Below, in pieces: positions 16,801 through 25,157 of a stretch of 64,000 bases of DNA. Position numbers and translations under genes: made by a program. Source of the DNA: CPC320 sp002336405 (lineage in GTDB: Bacteria; Pseudomonadota; Alphaproteobacteria; Rhodobacterales; Rhodobacteraceae); NCBI GenBank assembly GCA_949372595.1, contig CASIAN010000004.1, positions 18,045 to 82,044 on the forward strand, given 5' to 3'. Position 1 is the first letter of the stretch. Each line of letters begins with the position of its first letter. Under the pieces are notes generated by a model, which worked only from the letters and a program-made list of their open reading frames with translations, was not told the DNA's origin and made no database searches.

Positions 16801-17969
16801 TAACTGTTGCTGAAGCACTTAAAAGACTTGTTACGCTGGTTGAGCCGGGCCCGGAAGAAAGCGTGCCCCTACATCTTGCGGCTGGGCGGGTGCTTGCACG
16901 CCCGGTAGAGGCAGCGCGCGATCAACCGCCGTTTGCCGCCTCGGCGATGGATGGCTATGCGGTGCAAACTGCGGGCCTTGCACCTGGCGCGCGTTATCGG
17001 TTGATCGGCGAGGCGGCAGCCGGCCACCGATTCTCAGGCATGGTTGGCGCGGGGGAAGCGGTGCGAATTTTTACCGGTGCACCCCTGCCGCAAGGCGCAC
17101 AACACGTGATCATCCAAGAAGATGTTAAACGCGACGCAGACGACATGATTGTCGTGATCGAGGTCGATCCCAAAACCCATATCCGCCCGTCGGGATCTGA
17201 TTTCAAACGTGGTGAGATGATCGCTGCACCGCGGCGCCTCAGCCCAGCGGATATCGCGCTGCTGGCGTCGATGAACCAACCGCATGTGCCGGTGCGGTGT
17301 AGGCCGGTTGTGGCTGTGATCTCGACCGGCGATGAATTGGTGATGCCGGGGCAAGACCCCCGCAGCGACCAAATCATTGCCTCGAATTGTTTCGGTCTGA
17401 AAGCCCTGCTGGAAGACAGCGGCGCAGTGGTCCGCATACTGCCCATTGCCTGCGATACAATTCCCGCCCTGCAAATGGTATTCGATTTGGCCCTGACGGC
17501 GGATTTGATCGTGACGATTGGAGGGGCCTCAGTGGGTGACCACGATCTTGTTGCCGAGGCTGGAAAAACCTTGGGAATGGACCAGTCATTTTATAAAGTG
17601 GCGATGCGCCCCGGCAAGCCGCTGATGGCGGGACGGATCAAAGACACGCCCATCGTCGGCCTGCCAGGCAACCCGGTCTCGTCTATGGTGTGTGGTCATA
17701 TTTTCCTGACACCGATGATCCGCCACATGCTAGGATTACCAGCCGAGCAAACCCGCCACGCCTTGGCGCCATTGGCCTGTGCGATTGAAAAAAACGGTCC
17801 GCGTGAACACTATATGCGCGCAAGTTTCTACGACGGCCAATTAACCCCGTTTGATCGTCAGGACAGCGCGTTGTTAAGCGTTTTGTCACAGGCAAATGCG
17901 CTTTTGGTGCGCCCGCCACATGCCCCAGAGCTTAAGGCAGGGGTCGAGGTGCCCTATATCCTGTTGTAG
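16797..17969 (+). CDS. moeA: Molybdopterin molybdenumtransferase
   Basis: MoeA inserts molybdate into adenylated molybdopterin, completing molybdenum cofactor. The 390-residue protein shows the opening PVEAARDQPPFAASAMDGYA, VRIFTGAPLPQGAQHVIIQED, VAVISTGDELVMPG, IVTIGGASVGDHDLV, MRPGKPLMAGRI and VGLPGNPVSSMV, the complete set for MoeA. Its ATG overlaps the stop of the GIY-YIG gene by four bases. lexA lies downstream with its own promoter. Confidence 0.97.
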   Translation: MITVAEALKRLVTLVEPGPEESVPLHLAAGRVLARPVEAARDQPPFAASAMDGYAVQTAGLAPGARYRLIGEAAAGHRFSGMVGAGEAVRIFTGAPLPQGAQHVIIQEDVKRDADDMIVVIEVDPKTHIRPSGSDFKRGEMIAAPRRLSPADIALLASMNQPHVPVRCRPVVAVISTGDELVMPGQDPRSDQIIASNCFGLKALLEDSGAVVRILPIACDTIPALQMVFDLALTADLIVTIGGASVGDHDLVAEAGKTLGMDQSFYKVAMRPGKPLMAGRIKDTPIVGLPGNPVSSMVCGHIFLTPMIRHMLGLPAEQTRHALAPLACAIEKNGPREHYMRASFYDGQLTPFDRQDSALLSVLSQANALLVRPPHAPELKAGVEVPYILL

Positions 17970-17997
17970 ACCATTTTTGCTAAAATACGGTACGAAC

Positions 17998-18026
17998 TTG
18001 ACACAAAACAAGAACATCTATAGAAC
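17998..18026 (+). promoter_or_regulatory. lexA promoter with SOS box GAAC-N7-GAAC
   Basis: A -35-like TTGACA (17998-18003) and a TATAGA (18019-18024) lie in front of lexA. The direct repeat GAAC-ATCTATA-GAAC at 18012-18026 matches the alphaproteobacterial LexA operator and covers the -10 region, so LexA would repress its own gene. The box ends 33 bases before the lexA ATG. Confidence 0.85.
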
Positions 18027-18058
18027 ATCACGAAACAAATGGTGATAGAGGTTCAAAA

Positions 18059-18757
18059 ATGTTGACGAAAAAGCAACGCGATTTACTTGAATTCATCCAC
18101 AAGCGGGCGCAAAAAGACGGCGTACCACCCTCGTTTGACGAAATGAAAGAAGCGCTAAATCTGCGCTCAAAATCGGGTATACACCGGCTGATTACAGCGC
18201 TTGAAGAACGCGGGTTCATCCGTAGATTGGCGCATCGGGCGCGGGCAATCGAAGTGGTTAAACTGCCAGAGTCTCTGGGCGAGGTCAAAACCGGGTTTAC
18301 GCCAAAATTAATTGATGGTGGCAGGCCCAATGCTCCTACACCGGCTGCCGCACAAAAAATCGACAGTACGCAAAGCCAGCAATTGCCTTTGATCGGGCGT
18401 ATTGCCGCTGGTATCCCGATGGAATCTATCGCGGATGAGGCGCCACAAGTGACGGTTCCGACGCAGATGCTTTCAGGGCAAGGCCAGCACTACGCGCTTG
18501 AGGTAAAGGGCGACTCGATGATCAATGCCGGTATCAACGAAGGCGATATTGTGGTGATACGGGAAACCAACACCGCTGAAAATGGCGATATTGTGGTGGC
18601 ACAGATCGAAGGCTATGAGGCAACTTTAAAGCGGTTTAAGCGGATGGGAGATGTTGTGGCACTCGAGGCGGCAAATCCGGCCTACGAAACCCGCATGCTG
18701 CCAATTGGTCATGTCAAGGTTCAGGGACGTTTGGTGGGATTGATCCGGAGCTATTAA
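18059..18757 (+). CDS. lexA: SOS response repressor and protease LexA
   Basis: LexA represses DNA-damage genes and cuts itself when RecA filaments form. The 232-residue protein starts with the winged helix MLTKKQRDLLEFIHKRAQKD and SKSGIHRLITALEERGFI. The self-cleavage site is the Ala-Gly in IGRIAAGIPME (about residue 120), the catalytic serine is in VKGDSMINAGI and the lysine in EATLKRF. Its own SOS box is in the promoter. The 3' end overlaps the 3' end of the opposite-strand comEC by 44 bases. Confidence 0.97.
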   Translation: MLTKKQRDLLEFIHKRAQKDGVPPSFDEMKEALNLRSKSGIHRLITALEERGFIRRLAHRARAIEVVKLPESLGEVKTGFTPKLIDGGRPNAPTPAAAQKIDSTQSQQLPLIGRIAAGIPMESIADEAPQVTVPTQMLSGQGQHYALEVKGDSMINAGINEGDIVVIRETNTAENGDIVVAQIEGYEATLKRFKRMGDVVALEAANPAYETRMLPIGHVKVQGRLVGLIRSY

Positions 18758-20828
18758 GTAAAACCGTGAACCGGTCAATCTTTTGCGCAAGCGCAACACC
18801 CTCGGACTGTGTCAAATGTTGACGCGACCAAAGCCGGTTGCCGCTATAGCTTTGGGCAGTGCGGACCTGCAAGCGCCCGTCGCGTGCAACAATATCCATA
18901 CTGCCGGTGGCTGAAAAAACGGCTGCGTCCAGTATCAAGCAGTCGCCACGGGCTTGAAGTTTGACATTGGCAATCACCACCTGATCGCTGCGACAGTCTG
19001 TGGTGGAAGCTGCGGCTTTTTTACCCAGAATATGCAGCCATTCCATATCCCCAAACGCCAGTTGCCACCCCTGTGCCGCCTGTGCTTGGCTGCGCCCGTC
19101 GCCATCGTTGCGCAGCCAGTTTTTGGCGACAAACCCTGCGCCTTTTGATTTGCTTAACAAACGCCCCTGTGGGGCCAGTATGCCCAAAAGTGCGCCGCTA
19201 TCACTGATTAACAACAGCGGTCGGGGCGTCTGGACCCAGATCAGAAACCCAAGCAGACAGCCAATCACACCGATGACCCGCAGGCGACCGATCCACAGTC
19301 CCGAAAATAAGGCGCTTGCCGCCAGCAATGGCAAAACCACAGGTGCAGGCGCTTTTATATAGCGCACCGCATCTTTGAAACCCGCCACCCAATCGGCCAC
19401 GCCAAGGATCCAAGCAAGCCCTTGCCCCATCACCCAAAGCGCGCCACTCTCAAGTTCGAACGGCATCAACATTACCCCGATGACACCGGCTGGCATAATA
19501 ACCAAGCCCATCAGCGGCACTGAGATAAGATTGGCCAGCAGACCATATTGCGACACCAAATTGAAATGCGCGGCCGCAATCGGTGCGGTTGCCAGCCCCG
19601 CAACCAGCGAAGACATCACAACCATCCAGATCGGTTGTGACCATTTAGGGCCAAGTTGCCAGCGTTTTTGCCGCCAGATTGTATAGGCCGTTATCAAAGC
19701 CAACGTCGCGGCAAAGGACATTTGAAACCCTGGACCCAGCAAGGCACTTGGGCGCAACAACAGCACCAGACTTGCCGCCACAGAAACCGACCGTAAACTC
19801 AAGGCCCGTTTATCAAAAAACAAAGCGCCAAACCCCACTAAAACCATCACAAAAGCACGTTCTGTAGCGACATTGCCGCCCGATAAAGCCAGATAGAAAG
19901 CCCCGGCCAGTATCGCGCCGCATGCCGCAATTTTCTTAGCGGGCCAATGGCGGGCAGATCCGGGCAGAAACAGCACAGCCAGCCTTAATACGGTAAAAAT
20001 AAATCCAGTCAGCAACCCCATATGCAGGCCAGAAATTGCCAGTAAATGCGCCAAATTCGTCTGTCGTAAAATCTGCAAGGTCTGTGAATTCAAACCAGAG
20101 CGGTCGCCACTGAGCAATGTGGCAGCAAAAGCCCCCAGTTGACCGGGTAGCACCGCTTGGATGCGGGTGGATATGCGCATGCGTACCCGCGCTAATGCCA
20201 GCGCGCTCCCTGCAGGTGTCAGCACCACAACAGGTGTGCGGCTATAGCCTAAACCTCCAAGACGTAAAAACCAAGCGTAACGTCTGAAATCAAAGCCTGA
20301 TGGTTCTACCGCGCCCGCAGGCGGCGATAAATGTCCCATGAGCATAATTGTTTCCCCCGGCACTGGTTTGAAGTCAAATAAAGCGCCGTGCAGCGAGACC
20401 CGTATCCGTTCTGGCGTCTGCTTGGGGGTAAGCCGGCGCAGGACCACCCGGTCAAGTGTCAAACGCAGCGCATCAGAAGCAGACCGGTCAACCTTAACAA
20501 TCCGCCCCTCAATTGGACCGTAATAATGATATTTCAAAACCGCAGACGCCTTATACAGCGCCGATACATTTGCCCAACCGACCCCAAATATGACCAGCAG
20601 CGGCGCTGCAATTGCCATTTTAAATGCGGAATCCCAGTTTTTGCACATATACAAAGCCAGCAAGTTGAGACCAATACCCCCCAACAGCAAGACAGGTGAA
20701 GGTTCTGAGGCAAGCCCAAAATACACTCCAATACCGACAGCAAATGACACGGGGGCCCAGTCGGTCAGATGCGGTTTTTGCTGCCAGAAAATATCGCCCC
20801 AGAACGCAGTAGAAAATAATCGGGTCAT
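18714..20828 (-). CDS. comEC: ComEC/Rec2 family competence membrane protein
   Basis: ComEC is the inner-membrane channel for DNA uptake in transformable bacteria. The 704-residue protein has N-terminal membrane segments followed by a soluble domain (DUF4131-like, PGETIMLMGHLSPPAG and PSGFDFRRYAW), then the polytopic competence domain with LLSGDRSGLNSQTLQILRQT and AISGLHMGLLTGF. The C-terminal part (from about residue 560) lacks the HxHxDH metal motif of the metallo-beta-lactamase domain found in many ComEC proteins; this shorter form is common in the group. It faces gltX and overlaps the lexA end by 44 bases. Confidence 0.93.
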   Translation of the reverse strand: MTRLFSTAFWGDIFWQQKPHLTDWAPVSFAVGIGVYFGLASEPSPVLLLGGIGLNLLALYMCKNWDSAFKMAIAAPLLVIFGVGWANVSALYKASAVLKYHYYGPIEGRIVKVDRSASDALRLTLDRVVLRRLTPKQTPERIRVSLHGALFDFKPVPGETIMLMGHLSPPAGAVEPSGFDFRRYAWFLRLGGLGYSRTPVVVLTPAGSALALARVRMRISTRIQAVLPGQLGAFAATLLSGDRSGLNSQTLQILRQTNLAHLLAISGLHMGLLTGFIFTVLRLAVLFLPGSARHWPAKKIAACGAILAGAFYLALSGGNVATERAFVMVLVGFGALFFDKRALSLRSVSVAASLVLLLRPSALLGPGFQMSFAATLALITAYTIWRQKRWQLGPKWSQPIWMVVMSSLVAGLATAPIAAAHFNLVSQYGLLANLISVPLMGLVIMPAGVIGVMLMPFELESGALWVMGQGLAWILGVADWVAGFKDAVRYIKAPAPVVLPLLAASALFSGLWIGRLRVIGVIGCLLGFLIWVQTPRPLLLISDSGALLGILAPQGRLLSKSKGAGFVAKNWLRNDGDGRSQAQAAQGWQLAFGDMEWLHILGKKAAASTTDCRSDQVVIANVKLQARGDCLILDAAVFSATGSMDIVARDGRLQVRTAQSYSGNRLWSRQHLTQSEGVALAQKIDRFTVLLNSSGSIPPNVPEP

Positions 20829-20911
20829 GCCTGTGCTTGCCCCTCCTAAGACGGATGGTTAGACAGAGCGCGAAAGTATCAGCGTTTTGCTTAACCAAAG
20901 GTTAAACTTCA

Positions 20912-22327
20912 ATGTCCAGCCAGATTATCACCCGCTTTGCCCCCTCACCCACTGGGTATCTTCACATTGGCAGCGCACGCACTGCGCTGTTCAACTGGCT
21001 GTATGCCCGGGGGCGCGGTGGCAAGTTTTTGTTGCGGATCGAAGACACGGATCGGGCGCGCTCAACCCCAGAGGCAACACAAGCCATTTTTACCGGGATG
21101 GATTGGCTCGGGCTTGACTATGACGGCGAGCCGGTAACGCAGTTTGAACGTGCGGTGCGGCATGCCGATGTGGCCCATGAATTGCTCGCGGCTGGCAAGG
21201 CGTATAAATGTTTCAGTTCACAAGACGAAATAGCCGCTTTTCGCGATCAGGCCCGTGCGGCGGGACGCTCGACATTGTTTCGCAGCCCGTGGCGGGATGT
21301 GGAGGCAGCCAATCATCCGCAAGGCGCTTATGTCGTGCGGATCAAAGCCCCCCAGAGCGGCAAAACAGTGATTGCAGATCAGGTGCAAGGCGATGTCACC
21401 ATCAATAATGACCAGCTCGACGATATGGTTTTGCTGCGCTCGGACGGCACCCCTGTCTATATGCTGGCCGTGGTTGTGGATGATCATGATATGGGGGTGA
21501 CGACAGTGATACGGGGCGACGATCACTTGAACAATGCCGCCCGCCAGATGACCATTTACCATGCAATGGGCTGGCAGATACCGGTCTGGGCTCACATACC
21601 GCTGATCCACGGGAGCGATGGCAAAAAGTTGTCCAAGCGTCATGGGGCGTTGGGTGTGGATGAATATCACGCCATGGGATATTCGGCGGCAGCGATGCGC
21701 AATTATCTCGCCCGATTGGGGTGGGCACATGGAAATGACGAGTTTTTCACCGATGCGCAGGCGCAGGAATGGTTCGGTTTTGGCGGCATCGGAAAATCAC
21801 CTGCGCGGTTTGATTTCAAAAAGCTCAGCAAATTAAGCGGCCAGCATATTGCCACCACCGACGATGCTGCGCTGCTGCATGAATTGCAGGCGTTTCTGGC
21901 CGTAACCGGCGCGCCCAAACTTTCCGATCAGACTGCGGCGCAGATGCTATCGGCGATGTATTGCCTAAAAGAACGCGCGCGTGATTTTGCGGAACTCATT
22001 GACAAAGCCCAGTTTATTCTGGCTGAAACGCCGATTACACCAGACGTTAAAGCCCAGTCCACGCTGGATAACACTGGGATTAGCATTCTACACGAGTTGA
22101 CGCCGCATTTGCAAAATGTTACTTGGACCCGTGACGATTTGGAGAGAGTAACGTCACAAATCGCCGAGACGCGCGGCATTGGTTTTGGTAAAATAGCCGC
22201 ACCGATAAGAGCGGCCCTCGCAGGGCGCACCGCAACGCCAAGCGTTTTCGATATGATGCTGGTGCTGGGACGCCAAGATACAATTGCCAGATTAACAGAC
22301 ATATCTGCAAAAGAGATAACAGACTGA
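20912..22327 (+). CDS. gltX: Glutamyl-tRNA synthetase
   Basis: GltX charges tRNA-Glu (and in many alphaproteobacteria tRNA-Gln for later amidation). The 471-residue class I synthetase has the HIGH-type motif in RFAPSPTGYLHIGSARTAL, RIEDTDRARSTPEA, and the KMSKS-type motif in DGKKLSKRHGALG. AAAGG precedes the ATG. Alphaproteobacteria often carry two GltX copies; only one is in this window. gltA follows after a hairpin. Confidence 0.97.
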   Translation: MSSQIITRFAPSPTGYLHIGSARTALFNWLYARGRGGKFLLRIEDTDRARSTPEATQAIFTGMDWLGLDYDGEPVTQFERAVRHADVAHELLAAGKAYKCFSSQDEIAAFRDQARAAGRSTLFRSPWRDVEAANHPQGAYVVRIKAPQSGKTVIADQVQGDVTINNDQLDDMVLLRSDGTPVYMLAVVVDDHDMGVTTVIRGDDHLNNAARQMTIYHAMGWQIPVWAHIPLIHGSDGKKLSKRHGALGVDEYHAMGYSAAAMRNYLARLGWAHGNDEFFTDAQAQEWFGFGGIGKSPARFDFKKLSKLSGQHIATTDDAALLHELQAFLAVTGAPKLSDQTAAQMLSAMYCLKERARDFAELIDKAQFILAETPITPDVKAQSTLDNTGISILHELTPHLQNVTWTRDDLERVTSQIAETRGIGFGKIAAPIRAALAGRTATPSVFDMMLVLGRQDTIARLTDISAKEITD

Positions 22328-22330
22328 TCT

Positions 22331-22360
22331 CCAGAACGCGCAGCTTGCGCAGTCTTCTGG
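22331..22360 (+). terminator. Hairpin between gltX and gltA
   Basis: CCAGAA and GCGCA pair with TGCGC and TTCTGG, giving an interrupted stem of 11 pairs. It is not followed by a T-run, so it could be a partial or Rho-assisted terminator, or an RNA stability and processing element between gltX and gltA. It ends 23 bases before the gltA start. Confidence 0.5.
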
Positions 22361-22383
22361 GTGACCGATATGAAGGATTGACG

Positions 22384-23679
22384 ATGGCTCAAGCAACAAA
22401 ATATGCGACACTGACCGTGGACGGCACCTCTTATGATTTGCCGGTTATGTCCCCCTCTGCGGGGCCGGACGTCATTGATATTCGCAAACTGTACGCTCAG
22501 GCAAAGATGTTCACCTATGACCCTGGCTTCACCTCAACAGCATCGTGTGACAGCAGCATCACCTTTATCGATGGCGATAAGGGTGAATTGCTGCATCGCG
22601 GGTATCCAATAGATCAACTGGCCGGCAAGTCGCATTTTCTCGAAGTTTGCTATCTGTTGCTCTATGGTGAATTGCCCAAGGCAGCCGCATTGGAAGAGTT
22701 TGAAAATATTGTGACCTACCACACGATGATACACGAACAGATGATGTATTTTTTCCGTGGATTCCGACGCGATGCCCACCCAATGGCAGTTATGACCGGT
22801 GTGGTTGGCGCAATGTCAGCCTTTTATCATGACAGCACCGACATCACCGACGAGCACCAACGCGAGATCGCGTCGTTCCGACTGATTGCAAAAATGCCAA
22901 CTATAGCGGCGATGGCGTATAAGTTTACTGTCGGCCAGCCCTTTGTCTATCCCCGTAACGATCTCGATTACGCCTCAAACTTTTTACGCATGTGCTTTGC
23001 TGTGCCTGCAGAAGATTACGTGGTTAATCCGATCCTGTCGCGGGCAATGGACAGAATTTTCACCCTGCATGCCGATCACGAACAGAACGCCTCGACATCG
23101 ACCGTGCGGCTTGCGTCATCCTCAGGGGCCAACCCGTTTGCCTGTATTGCTGCGGGCATTGCCTGTCTGTGGGGCCCGGCGCATGGTGGTGCCAATCAGG
23201 CCTGTCTAGAAATGCTGCGCGAGATCGGCTCGGTTGACCGTATTCCCGAGTTTATTGCCAGAGCAAAAGACAAAAATGATCCGTATCGACTGATGGGCTT
23301 TGGCCACCGGGTGTATAAAAACACCGACCCGCGGGCGACCGTGTTGAAACAATCCGCCGACGAAGTGCTGGAGCTGTTAGGTGTGGAAAATAACCCACTG
23401 CTGCAGATCGCAAAAGAACTGGAACGAATGGCTCTGAGCGATCCTTATTTCATCGAAAAGAAACTATTTCCAAACGTCGATTTCTATTCGGGCATCATCC
23501 TAGAGGCGATGGGCTTTCCCACCTCGATGTTCACACCAATTTTTGCAGTGTCTCGCACGGTTGGCTGGATATCGCAGTGGAAAGAAATGATCACTGATCC
23601 GCAGATGAAAATTGGCCGGCCCCGGCAATTGTATCTTGGCGAAACCGCGCGTGATTATGTGGATATTGAAAACCGCTGA
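22384..23679 (+). CDS. gltA: Citrate synthase (type II)
   Basis: GltA condenses acetyl-CoA and oxaloacetate at the entry to the TCA cycle. The 431-residue protein starts at the ATG at 22384 (MAQATKYATLTVDGTSYDLP); a longer frame runs back through the hairpin. Visible are the catalytic histidines in HADHEQNASTSTVR and MGFGHRVYKNTDPR, and the aspartate in NVDFYSGIILEAMG. Its length and motifs fit the hexameric, NADH-sensitive bacterial type. Confidence 0.97.
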   Translation: MAQATKYATLTVDGTSYDLPVMSPSAGPDVIDIRKLYAQAKMFTYDPGFTSTASCDSSITFIDGDKGELLHRGYPIDQLAGKSHFLEVCYLLLYGELPKAAALEEFENIVTYHTMIHEQMMYFFRGFRRDAHPMAVMTGVVGAMSAFYHDSTDITDEHQREIASFRLIAKMPTIAAMAYKFTVGQPFVYPRNDLDYASNFLRMCFAVPAEDYVVNPILSRAMDRIFTLHADHEQNASTSTVRLASSSGANPFACIAAGIACLWGPAHGGANQACLEMLREIGSVDRIPEFIARAKDKNDPYRLMGFGHRVYKNTDPRATVLKQSADEVLELLGVENNPLLQIAKELERMALSDPYFIEKKLFPNVDFYSGIILEAMGFPTSMFTPIFAVSRTVGWISQWKEMITDPQMKIGRPRQLYLGETARDYVDIENR

Positions 23680-23845
23680 ACCCTCGGGGCGCAATGAACC
23701 CGCGCGGGCGACGTTTTGCGGGGGCGTTTTCGCGGGGGCGGTTGTAAATGGATGGATTATAAAAGCGGCTGTCGCAGATCTGGCCCCAGCGTAAAAATGC
23801 CCTTCTGACACAGAAACACGGGTACACGGGCTTTCAAAACAACTG

Positions 23846-24622
23846 TTACCGGCCTTCAAATACCGCAGGCCGTTTTTCCAGAAATGCCAGCACGCCCTCT
23901 TTGAAATCCCGAGTTTTGCCGCAATCGCCTTGAAGCTTTGCCTCCAGCATCAATTGCTGTTCATAAGTGTTCTGCAAACTGTGGCTCAGCGCGGTTTTGG
24001 TATGGGTATAGGCAACCGACGGTCCGTTTGCCAAATGTGCGGCGCGACTTTTCCATAGGGCATCGAACCCGTCTGGTGCGGCGACTTCCCATATCATCCC
24101 CCAATCCTCGGCCTGCTGGGCGCTGATTTTCTCGGCAAACAGCGCAGCCCCCATTGCTTTGGCCATTCCCATGCGCCTTGGCAGCGTATAGGTGCCACCG
24201 GCATCTGGCATCAGGCCGATGCGGGTGAAAGCCTGAGCAAAATACGCATTATCTGCAGCAATCACCACATCCGCTGCGAGTGCCAGATTGGCGCCTGCAC
24301 CGGCCGCCGGACCGTTCACGGCGCTGATGGTGGGAATAGGGCTATCGGTAATGGCCTGTAGCATCGGATTATATTGGTCTCGCAAACTGCGTTCAAGATC
24401 AATTTTTCCCACCACCCCGCTGTCGTTCAGATCCTGACCGCTGCAAAACGCAATGCCCGCACCGGTCATCACCAAAACCCTCGCGACCTCGGTGCTGTGG
24501 CGGACCGCATGCAGAATTTCCGCCCGCATTTGCGCGTTCAACGCGTTCATCACCGCCGGTCGGTCAAGGGTCAATACCGCAACATTGTCTTTAATATTTA
24601 AATCAATAGTTTCATATATCAT
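23846..24622 (-). CDS. Enoyl-CoA hydratase/isomerase family protein, PaaG-like
   Basis: The 258-residue crotonase has the oxyanion-hole segments AFCSGQDLND (about residue 60) and NGPAAGAGANLALAADVVIA, plus RIGLMPDAGGTYTLPRRMG. The SGQDLND and LMPDAGG wording resembles PaaG, 2-(1,2-epoxy-1,2-dihydrophenyl)acetyl-CoA isomerase of phenylacetate breakdown, but no other paa gene lies near. The substrate is therefore open. It sits downstream of ccmH on the same strand with a 76-base gap and is convergent with gltA. Confidence 0.85.
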   Translation of the reverse strand: MIYETIDLNIKDNVAVLTLDRPAVMNALNAQMRAEILHAVRHSTEVARVLVMTGAGIAFCSGQDLNDSGVVGKIDLERSLRDQYNPMLQAITDSPIPTISAVNGPAAGAGANLALAADVVIAADNAYFAQAFTRIGLMPDAGGTYTLPRRMGMAKAMGAALFAEKISAQQAEDWGMIWEVAAPDGFDALWKSRAAHLANGPSVAYTHTKTALSHSLQNTYEQQLMLEAKLQGDCGKTRDFKEGVLAFLEKRPAVFEGR

Positions 24623-24698
24623 CTCAGATCCATCACTCTTTTACACACTGTACATCCCGCAGCTTCAAGCTAGCAAAGAAGATCTTTAAATCCCAGTG

Positions 24699-25157
24699 TC
24701 AATCGTCCAGCAGTTTTCTCAGGGCCTCGGTCTCTTCTGCACTTAATGCGGCCGCAGCTGTTTGAGGGTCTTTTGCCCTGCGACGGGAAAACGACACAAC
24801 GACCCCGGCGGCAAACAGCAGCGTCAACGGTCCGCTGGCCCACAGCAGCCAATTTGCGCCGGTACTATCGGGCTTGAGCAAGACGTATTCGCCGTAGCGC
24901 GTGACAACAAAGTTCATGACTTCTGTGTCACTGTCCCCAGTTTCCAAGCGCTCGCGCACCAAAAGGCGCAAGTCGCGGGCCAAACCGGCGTTGCTTTCAT
25001 CAATGCTTTCGTTGCGACATACCAGACAGCGCAATTGTTGTGACAAATTACGGGCACGTTGCTCAAGCGCGGGATCCGACAGCACCTCGTCCGGTTCAAC
25101 CGCCCAGGCCGGTGCACAAAGCCACACCAGACATAAGATGCATTTAATCGCTTTCAT
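24699..25157 (-). CDS. ccmH: Cytochrome c maturation protein CcmH
   Basis: CcmH reduces the haem-binding cysteines of apocytochrome c in the periplasm before haem attachment. The 152-residue protein has a signal peptide (MKAIKCILCLVWLCAPAWA), the redox motif LRCLVCRNESIDES at about residues 42-55, and one C-terminal membrane anchor (LLWASGPLTLLFAAGVVV). It overlaps ccmF by four bases (ATGA). The CcmI part found fused in E. coli is absent here. Confidence 0.95.
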   Translation of the reverse strand: MKAIKCILCLVWLCAPAWAVEPDEVLSDPALEQRARNLSQQLRCLVCRNESIDESNAGLARDLRLLVRERLETGDSDTEVMNFVVTRYGEYVLLKPDSTGANWLLWASGPLTLLFAAGVVVSFSRRRAKDPQTAAAALSAEETEALRKLLDD

